DNA of 6,290 bases, taken from the NCBI GenBank assembly GCA_027056615.1, contig JALUKJ010000446.1:1-6290 (forward strand), read 5' to 3'. The translations under genes were made by a program, and so were the position numbers. The DNA comes from Campylobacteraceae bacterium. Lineage in GTDB: Bacteria; Campylobacterota; Campylobacteria; Campylobacterales; Sulfurovaceae. The notes below the pieces were generated by a model. That model saw only the letters and a list, made by a program, of their open reading frames with translations. It was not told the origin of the DNA and ran no database searches. This document shows positions 1-4,961 of this stretch, in pieces; the stretch's first letter is position 1, and each line of letters begins with the position of its first letter.

Positions 1-1050
1 ACTTACTGTAATGGTTTGAAGATTATTTTTTAAAAGAGTAACAATGTAATGTTTATTTTTTTTATAGCTAGAAGAGATAGTCCCAATAATATACCCCAAA
101 GCATCTAAATCAGTATGGTCAAATATGGAGTTTTCACATTTGACGTAAATACTATTTTTATAAGTACCAACTTGCACATTTTCAAAGCCAAATTTTACAA
201 GATTATTTTGAATGGTTAACAGTCTATTATCTATACTTTTACTTTGAATATTAGATTCTATTTGTTTTAGAGGAGTTGTTTTTTCTTCACTGCTTATAGA
301 GTAAGCCCTTTTAGCTTCTCTCTCTTTTTGATAAGGAATTTTATGTCTATCTTTAAAAAGAGGTACAGTTAAATTTATGGCAAAATGTGTCTGATTTTCT
401 GTAAGGTTTTGAGCTAAAGTTGCTTCAAGTTTAACAGAAGATAGCAAACTACTAGGAACAGCAATTCTAACTCCAGCATGATTCTCTTCTCCATCATGTT
501 CAGCCATAAGAGAAAACCAATCAGTTACTTTAGCTTCTACCCCTCCAAAGATTCCATCCATTCGTCTGCCTTTTTTAAGCTTTTCTCCAGCTTTACCATA
601 GCCCAATGATGTTCGTAAAAAACCTAACTCTTTATCCATTACAATATATGTATTATCATAAAAATTTGATGCTCCACCAAAATCTTGAGCTCCTATAGCA
701 ATATCTGGGAGGTATTTATTGTGATATGGAATTTGAAATTTTATATTAGCAGAGAGGTCACGAGTAAAAATTGGTGATGATTCTACTAGTCGTCCTACAA
801 ACTCCAATGAAGGTAAAAATCCTATACCTGCTATATAATTCTCTTCAAATTTGTAAGGAGTATTATAGTTATAGCCACGAAGATTGTTATCAAATTGATT
901 ATTAAATTGAAAAGTAGCATCTCCCTCTTTAATTACTTGAGCGTTGGGGGTATTGATAAGTCCTGTAAATCCTTGGGAAGATAGACTATTCGAGAAGTTA
1001 TCAGCCATAAGTAGTGTTGATGATAAGATAAGTAAAGTTGATGTACGCAT
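1..1050 (-). CDS. YjbH-family outer-membrane protein, N-terminal part (runs off the left edge)
   Basis: The minus-strand frame is open for exactly 350 codons from the ATG at 1050 to the window edge, with no stop, so the C-terminus lies outside. The start is supported by an AAGGA ribosome site at 1056-1060, five bases upstream, and by a short signal peptide (residues 1-16, basic R2, hydrophobic core, ending LLMA before D17). No lipobox cysteine is seen. Residues 26-39 read QGFTGLINTPNAQV, followed by an acidic/Phe-rich stretch. This is the characteristic N-terminus of the YjbH/GfcD family (exopolysaccharide biosynthesis protein YbjH). Members are predicted outer-membrane beta-barrel proteins encoded with polysaccharide secretion or capsule genes; the many alternating aromatic and polar stretches fit strands. 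Around residues 250-350 a Lys/Ser-rich linker leads into what may be a second, periplasmic domain. Export of an extracellular polysaccharide is inferred from family knowledge, since no partner genes are visible here. Family call good, exact role uncertain. Confidence 0.75.
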   Translation of the reverse strand, partial: MRTSTLLILSSTLLMADNFSNSLSSQGFTGLINTPNAQVIKEGDATFQFNNQFDNNLRGYNYNTPYKFEENYIAGIGFLPSLEFVGRLVESSPIFTRDLSANIKFQIPYHNKYLPDIAIGAQDFGGASNFYDNTYIVMDKELGFLRTSLGYGKAGEKLKKGRRMDGIFGGVEAKVTDWFSLMAEHDGEENHAGVRIAVPSSLLSSVKLEATLAQNLTENQTHFAINLTVPLFKDRHKIPYQKEREAKRAYSISSEEKTTPLKQIESNIQSKSIDNRLLTIQNNLVKFGFENVQVGTYKNSIYVKCENSIFDHTDLDALGYIIGTISSSYKKNKHYIVTLLKNNLQTITVS

Positions 1051-1076
1051 AATTTTCCTTGTTTCCTTGTAGTTTA

Positions 1077-1105
1077 ATTATATCATTAATAAGATTCTTA
1101 AGCAA
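1077..1105 (-). promoter_or_regulatory. Likely promoter of the YjbH-like gene
   Basis: On the minus strand TATAAT occupies 1082-1077 and TTGCTT occupies 1105-1100, with a 17-base spacer. The expected transcription start is near 1070, giving a leader of about 20 bases that contains the AAGGA ribosome site. The -10 is perfect and the -35 matches three of six bases. Nearly all of this sequence is homologous to coding DNA of the Rpn-type gene at 4962-5906 (codons for LLK...INDI). The intact gene reads TATATT where the remnant reads TATAAT. Confidence 0.55.
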
Positions 1106-1195
1106 CAAGGTATCTTCTATATCTTCAAATATATTTTTAAAGCCAAAGTGAATAAAAGAGTTAATCTATTTCTTATGTATTACTAATACTCTCCT
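1079..1195 (-). pseudogene. Remnant of an Rpn-family PD-(D/E)XK nuclease/transposase gene (N-terminal fragment)
   Basis: Read on the minus strand, this stretch aligns base by base with the 5' end of the intact gene at 4962-5906, and is clearly similar over about 97 bases. Aligned translation: INSFIHFGFKNIFEDIEDT against INPFTDFGFKKIFGDREDT, then LLLKNLINDI against SLLKSLINDI. The fragment has a TAG stop directly before the first aligned residue, no ATG at the expected start, and stops matching after the INDI codons (about residue 36 of 314). The AGGAG ribosome site of the parent gene is still recognisable near 1191-1195. The rest of the gene, including the catalytic D...ExQ region, is missing. 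It cannot make a functional protein. It derives from a relative rather than being a fresh copy, because substitutions are spread throughout. Confidence 0.8.
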
Positions 1196-1252
1196 GCTCC
1201 TTTTTGGGCAGGACAAACTCAAAATTTCTGCTCTACAATGAGAGTCATCTAT
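1189..1252. repeat. Dispersed ~64-bp repeat with terminal hairpin, copy 1
   Basis: This segment matches 3566-3632 in the same orientation, with offset 2377 up to about position 1241. In the first ~53 bases I count six differences, all of them transitions; after that a small indel precedes a shared TCATCTAT. It contains an inverted repeat TCCTGC (1192-1197) / GCAGGA (1208-1213), whose loop can add a further CC/GG pair. The copy lies immediately between the stop codon of the AAA-ATPase-like gene (1276) and the Rpn remnant. It carries no credible gene. Function unknown; it could be the end of a small mobile element or a conserved intergenic element. Confidence 0.7.
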
Positions 1253-1275
1253 TACTCTTTTTCTCTCTAAACTTC

Positions 1276-2820
1276 TTAAACCCTCTCCCACGCATACCCA
1301 ACAACATTACGACTATTAGAATCAAACTCCACCCCAACAATATAAATCTCTTTTCTACTAGAGAGATATTTTTGAAAATACTCTTTGCTTTTTATCTGCT
1401 CCAAAGCCCCTTTTTTATCGACTTTAAACTCAAAAATATAGATATAATCATCAATAAATATGCTCAAATCAATTCGTCCATCATTGGTAACATCCTCGGC
1501 TAATACCTTATCAAACCCTGCCCCTACAAAATAGGCATAGATAACACTAGCATAAAATCCCTCATACTCCTCTATATCATTTTTTGTAAAGTTGTTATAG
1601 GCAATAGAAGCAAAGAGTGATTTTATGGTCTGCTCCACATCATCAAGATTAGCAACTTCAAGTAAATCTACCAAATCATTTTGAACAGGAATTTTATCTA
1701 TTGGTTTTTTGACAAAATAGTTTAAGAGGTAGTTGTTAAAGCTCATTTTTGTCTCTAAGTTAGGAAAAGTTAAGAGGTATTGAATACTATTTCGTCTTAT
1801 TGTCTGCTCTTTGATAGTTAGATAACCACTCTGAAACATAACTGTCTCTAAGCTAATATCTTCGATGTCAAAACTCTCTATTAACTCTTCAGAGACTTTT
1901 AATTTTTCAAATTTAGCTAAATTATAATTTTCTTTTTGAAAAAGCTTAATTAAAAAGCTTGGTGTTCCTGTATTAAACCAGTAGTTTTTAAAAAGAAATC
2001 TGTTTTTAATAAAGAGTAAAATATCAAAAGGGTTATAGACTTTGTCGTTTAAAAAGTTATAACCATTATACCATTTTTGCAACTCTTCTAAATCAACGCC
2101 CTCTAAATAGGGTAAAAAAGTAGTCTCTATATCATTTTGAGTATATCCACAAACCGTTCCAAATTCAGGATTGAGCGATATATCCTCTAAGTTATTGAGT
2201 CCACTAAAAATACTCGCTTTACTAAATTTGCTAACACCCGTTAAAAAGGCAAATTTGATGTACCGGTCATTGTCTTTCATAATGACATAGAGGCTTTTAA
2301 GTATCTCTCGATTGATTTTGGCTACCTCTATTTGGTCAAGATTATCAATAATGGGTTTATCATACTCATCTATTAAAATAACTACTGGTTTTTGATATTT
2401 TTCATAAGCTTTGTGAATTAGTTCCCTAAAACAGCTTAATGGATTTTTTTGAAATTCACACTCTATCTTTAATCTTTTTTGGTTCTCTTTGAGTAGCTCA
2501 TAAATAGTATGATTTACCTCCTCTTTGGTGCGTAACCCTCCACCCCAGTTTATTTTAATTACAGGATATTTATCTTCAAAATCCCACTTATCATAAATAT
2601 ATAAACCCTCAAAAAGTTTTCTATTCCCCTCAAATATTTCTTGAAGCGTATCAATAAAAAGTGACTTTCCAAAACGGCGTGGGCGTGAGAGAAAGGCGTA
2701 TTTATAGCTTGTAATAAGTTGATATGCCTCTTTGGTTTTATCAATATAGAGATAATTTTGTTTGATTATCTCACTAAAGGTACTAATGCCAATGGGTAGT
2801 TTTTTTAGGTGATTTTTCAT
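1276..2820 (-). CDS. AAA-ATPase-like protein with C-terminal PD-(D/E)XK nuclease domain
   Basis: This 514-residue protein opens with LPIGISTFSEIIKQNYLYID, the typical start of the AAA-ATPase-like (PF09820) family, which supports the ATG at 2820 although no clear Shine-Dalgarno precedes it. The P-loop is the family's degenerate form SRPRRFGKS (G51, K52, S53). Walker B is VVILIDEYDKP (D151, E152). A LTGVSKFSKASIFSGLNN segment follows around residues 193-211, as usual for the family. The C-terminal ~95 residues form a PD-(D/E)XK nuclease domain (PF08011, formerly DUF1703) with GRID (D451) and EFK (E464, K466) in the expected spacing. Domain order and length match complete members, with no frameshift or stop. 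Family members are widespread, often multicopy, in anaerobes and Campylobacterota. Their substrate is not established; ATP-dependent DNA processing or defence is an inference from the domains. It is transcribed away from the gene-poor region at 2821-3798. Confidence 0.9.
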   Translation of the reverse strand: MKNHLKKLPIGISTFSEIIKQNYLYIDKTKEAYQLITSYKYAFLSRPRRFGKSLFIDTLQEIFEGNRKLFEGLYIYDKWDFEDKYPVIKINWGGGLRTKEEVNHTIYELLKENQKRLKIECEFQKNPLSCFRELIHKAYEKYQKPVVILIDEYDKPIIDNLDQIEVAKINREILKSLYVIMKDNDRYIKFAFLTGVSKFSKASIFSGLNNLEDISLNPEFGTVCGYTQNDIETTFLPYLEGVDLEELQKWYNGYNFLNDKVYNPFDILLFIKNRFLFKNYWFNTGTPSFLIKLFQKENYNLAKFEKLKVSEELIESFDIEDISLETVMFQSGYLTIKEQTIRRNSIQYLLTFPNLETKMSFNNYLLNYFVKKPIDKIPVQNDLVDLLEVANLDDVEQTIKSLFASIAYNNFTKNDIEEYEGFYASVIYAYFVGAGFDKVLAEDVTNDGRIDLSIFIDDYIYIFEFKVDKKGALEQIKSKEYFQKYLSSRKEIYIVGVEFDSNSRNVVGYAWERV

Positions 2821-2826
2821 AAGTCA

Positions 2827-2832
2827 ATTATA
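2827..2832 (-). promoter_or_regulatory. Possible -10 box just ahead of the AAA-ATPase-like gene
   Basis: A perfect TATAAT lies on the minus strand at 2832-2827, only six bases before the ATG at 2820. There is no recognisable -35 and no ribosome binding site. If used, transcription would begin at or next to the start codon, giving a leaderless message. A chance match in AT-rich DNA is also plausible. Confidence 0.25.
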
Positions 2833-3011
2833 TCGGACTGGGCTTAGGAAAAGAAAAACATACTATTGTTTTCTCACAATATAAGAAACCACAGCACTAC
2901 TCAATCCTGTATTCTTATCAAATAATTTTAAACTATTTCTAATAAACATTAATATAAAATACGCAAAAGCTTTTTTTGAAGATTTTTAAAAGAGGCAGTA
3001 GATATAAGGTC

Positions 3012-3118
3012 GGGGTTGGATTCCCATAGATTTGAAACGTCCTAACAATCCAACCCCACAAGCACAAGGCTTGGTAGAATTCTAACCAACTTATGGTTAA
3101 AATTTGTTTATCCAAGCC
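3012..3118. ncRNA. Candidate structured RNA or element-end hairpins
   Basis: An 11-bp perfect inverted repeat, GGGGTTGGATT (3012-3022) / AATCCAACCCC (3047-3057), encloses a 24-base loop. Ten bases later GGCTTGG (3068-3074) pairs with CCAAGCC (3112-3118). Inside that stem TAACCA (3083-3088) pairs with TGGTTA (3094-3099) around an ACTTA loop, and can be extended by an AATT/AATT pair across a C-A mismatch. Such GC-rich nested stems are far above what this AT-rich sequence would show by chance. No known RNA family is recognised and no strong promoter is placed exactly upstream on either strand, so the strand is undecided. Alternatives are a terminal hairpin of an IS200/IS605-type element or a guide-RNA-like region of a lost element. 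Confidence 0.4.
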
Positions 3119-3565
3119 ACACAATTTAATGTTCACAATTCTCCCAAACCTGCTCGGAGTCTTTTTCTACAAATTAATGCCATAAGAATCTTCCCTAATA
3201 TGTCTTCTTGAGACCATATTTGAATTGAGTATTCCGTCGAACTCAGGTTTACAGGGAAGCAGTGCAATAATCTGCCAGTAGAGTATGGTTTCAAGTTTCT
3301 AAGATGTGTTGTGTGTCGCTCTTTTGGCTAAGTTTTCCATATTGAAAATATGCCAAGGGAGAGGAAAATAGATTGGTAACTGTGGCTGGAGAGTCAAATA
3401 TGCCGAGATAGATAGTGTTGGAGTTTGGGACTTGAAGAAAAGAAATAGCTGTAATCGAAAGATATAGAGAGGATAAGGGTCTCCGTCCTGTTGAAGCTGT
3501 TGAGATTGGGGAAGCAGTTCCTCTAGTCTCCTTGTGACGGGTTGACGTGAAGACGGTGATACTAC

Positions 3566-3632
3566 CTCTCCTGCTTCTTTTTGGGCAGGACGAGTTCAGA
3601 ATTTCTGTTCTACAATGATACTTACTCATCTA
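3566..3632. repeat. Dispersed ~64-bp repeat with terminal hairpin, copy 2
   Basis: This is the same-orientation match to 1189-1252. The hairpin TCCTGC (3569-3574) / GCAGGA (3585-3590) is kept, and the differing loop base is also a transition. A second short palindrome, CAGAATTTCTG near 3597-3607, is perfect here but imperfect in copy 1. It lies at the right end of the GC-richer block, so it may mark a boundary of whatever element that block was. Confidence 0.7.
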
Positions 3633-3749
3633 TTTGTTCTGAACACGTACTCTTTAACTTTTAGAAAAAAAGAGAATTAAAATAAGAAAAAGATAAAAGG
3701 GTCTATACGTCGCCACTTAATATAGGGTTGAATCTATTTCTAATTTAAG

Positions 3750-3779
3750 TAGTCAATAAAAAAACTTTTATGTTATAAT
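3750..3779 (+). promoter_or_regulatory. Likely promoter of the first Rpn-type gene
   Basis: TATAAT at 3774-3779 is preceded by TG at 3771-3772, making an extended -10 (TGTTATAAT). A weak -35, TAGTCA at 3750-3755 (four of six bases), sits 18 bases upstream. The start of transcription would fall near 3786, leaving a leader of only about 13 bases that still includes AAAGG at 3787-3791, seven bases before the ATG at 3799. Confidence 0.55.
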
Positions 3780-3798
3780 TTTTCAAAAAGGTTCTATA

Positions 3799-4689
3799 AT
3801 GGCTAGAAAACTTGTAAGCTTTGATTGGGCAATGAAAAAGATTTTAAGACAAAAAGCAAATTTTGTAATTTTAGAGGGTTTTTTAACAGAGCTTTTAAAA
3901 TTTGATGTAAAAATAGAAGAAGTTTTAGAGAGCGAAGCAAATCAAGAGAGTGAAGAGGACAAATTTAATAGGGTTGATTTACTAGCTAAAAATGAAAATG
4001 GACAACTAATCTTAATTGAAGTTCAATACAGCAGTGAGATTGACTATTTTCAAAGAATGCTCTATGGTTCATCTAAATTAATTACAGAATATATCTCAAA
4101 AGGCGACAGTGGCTATAAAAATATTAAAAAAGTATATTCAGTCAATATTGTCTATTTTGCTTTAGGTCAAGGCGAAGATTATGTATATTATGGAAAAACA
4201 GAGTTTAGAGGTCTTCATAAAAAAGAGGATATTTTAAAACCATCAAAGAGACAACAAGATGATTTTTGCATTGATACTATTGCAGATATATATCCTGAAT
4301 ACTACATTTTAAGAGTCAATCAATTTAACGACATTGCAAAAAATAGCCTTGATGAGTGGATATATTTTCTCAAAAATGAGGAGATAAAGAACGATTTTAA
4401 AGCAAAAGGACTAAATGAAGCCAAAGAGACACTAAATATTATGAAGTTAGATGACAGAGCTAGAGCTATTTATAAAAGAAGTGAAGAGAATAAGATGTAT
4501 AAAAATTCTTTGCTGTATACAGCAAAACTTAAAGGGATAAAAGAGGGAGTAGAAAAAGGTAAAAAAGAGGGAGAGAAGAAAAAGGCTATCGAAATTGCTA
4601 AAAATCTACTATTGGCAAATATGGATATAGAACTTATTTGTAAAACGACAGGACTTAGCCTTAAAGAGATAGAAAAGTTACAAAATTGA
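3799..4689 (+). CDS. Rpn-family recombination-promoting nuclease / PD-(D/E)XK nuclease family putative transposase
   Basis: The 296-residue product starts at an ATG with AAAGG seven bases upstream and an extended -10 just before it. It has the Rpn architecture. The N-terminal PD-(D/E)XK core carries NRVDLLAKNENG with D60, then LILIEVQY with E74 and Q76, the D...ExQ active-site variant of this group. A helical middle region follows. The tail contains Gly/Lys/Glu four-residue repeats (about residues 245-259) and ends in AKNLLLANMDIELICKTTG and SLKEIEKL, the standard C-terminus of the family. Length is normal and no defect is seen. Studied E. coli Rpn proteins are DNases that stimulate RecA-independent recombination, and rpn loci have been linked to phage defence. 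Transfer of those roles to this gene is inference. The N-terminus (MARKLVSFDWAMKKILRQKA) differs strongly from the convergent neighbour, so the two are different subfamilies rather than recent duplicates. ATG 4495 may be an internal start. Confidence 0.88.
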   Translation: MARKLVSFDWAMKKILRQKANFVILEGFLTELLKFDVKIEEVLESEANQESEEDKFNRVDLLAKNENGQLILIEVQYSSEIDYFQRMLYGSSKLITEYISKGDSGYKNIKKVYSVNIVYFALGQGEDYVYYGKTEFRGLHKKEDILKPSKRQQDDFCIDTIADIYPEYYILRVNQFNDIAKNSLDEWIYFLKNEEIKNDFKAKGLNEAKETLNIMKLDDRARAIYKRSEENKMYKNSLLYTAKLKGIKEGVEKGKKEGEKKKAIEIAKNLLLANMDIELICKTTGLSLKEIEKLQN

Positions 4690-4848
4690 TGATAACAAAT
4701 GAGACTCCAAAAAGTTACCAAAAGAGTCTTGGGTAAAAATTTCTCAAATATGAAAACTCTCTACAAAATCTCTATGTGATAAGATTTCTAAAGTAAAAAA
4801 TAGTGAACTTATTAAAGTTATCAATTACTTTTTATTTTTTTGGAATCC

Positions 4849-4917
4849 GTAGGTTCGATTTTATCGAACAGACTATTTTATGGGTTCTAATTTTTTGTTC
4901 GATGAAATCGAACCTAC
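4849..4917. repeat. Nested palindrome between convergent genes
   Basis: Two 22-base arms (4849-4870 and 4896-4917) are reverse complements at 21 of 22 positions, separated by 25 bases. Each arm also contains its own hairpin, GTTCGAT-NNN-ATCGAAC (4853-4869 and 4897-4913). The DNA can therefore form one long stem or two small ones. It sits between the 3' ends of the two convergent Rpn-type genes, where it could stop transcription from both sides. Neither strand has a T-run directly after a stem, so it is not a classical intrinsic terminator. A REP- or MITE-like dispersed element is the better guess. Confidence 0.75.
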
Positions 4918-4961
4918 AGTATTTTGGCTTAATTCATTGATATTAAACTCACCCATTCCTT

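Larger units (their letters stand above)
2821..3798. other. Gene-poor region between divergent nuclease genes
   Basis: About 980 bases lie between the start of the AAA-ATPase-like gene and the start of the first Rpn-type gene. No frame gives a protein with a ribosome site and recognisable family. Positions 2821-2990 are very AT-rich. Positions about 3000-3130 hold strong inverted repeats. Positions about 3150-3620 are visibly richer in G and C than all the genes around them. Copy 2 of the dispersed repeat ends that block, and 3640-3798 is AT-rich again with the promoter of the next gene. The abrupt change of composition suggests a decayed element of foreign origin or a long structured RNA. 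I cannot tell which from sequence alone. Confidence 0.5.

Noticed and set aside
1204..1503. Plus-strand frame of 99 codons
   Set aside because: It lies largely antisense to the 3' end of the AAA-ATPase-like gene and begins inside the dispersed repeat. No ribosome site and no family.
2559..2744. Minus-strand frame of 61 codons
   Set aside because: It is a shifted frame inside the well-supported AAA-ATPase-like gene.
2939..3136. Minus-strand frame of 65 codons
   Set aside because: It runs through the strong stem-loops at 3012-3118, has no ribosome site, and looks like non-coding sequence.
3291..3629. Minus-strand frame of 112 codons
   Set aside because: It begins in the dispersed repeat, is Ser/Thr/Arg rich in a way typical of antisense reading, has no ribosome site and matches no family I know. 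The opposite strand has the more protein-like, though broken, frame.
4470..4721. Minus-strand frame of 83 codons
   Set aside because: It is antisense to the Lys/Glu-rich tail of the Rpn-type gene; the Phe/Ser-rich translation is the usual mirror image.
4702..4729. AGACTC/GAGTCT stem just after the first Rpn-type gene, as terminator
   Set aside because: Only six paired bases with a 16-base loop, and no T-run follows.
4851..4860. GGTTCGATT as the T-arm of a tRNA
   Set aside because: No acceptor, D or anticodon arm can be placed around it; the motif belongs to the palindrome.
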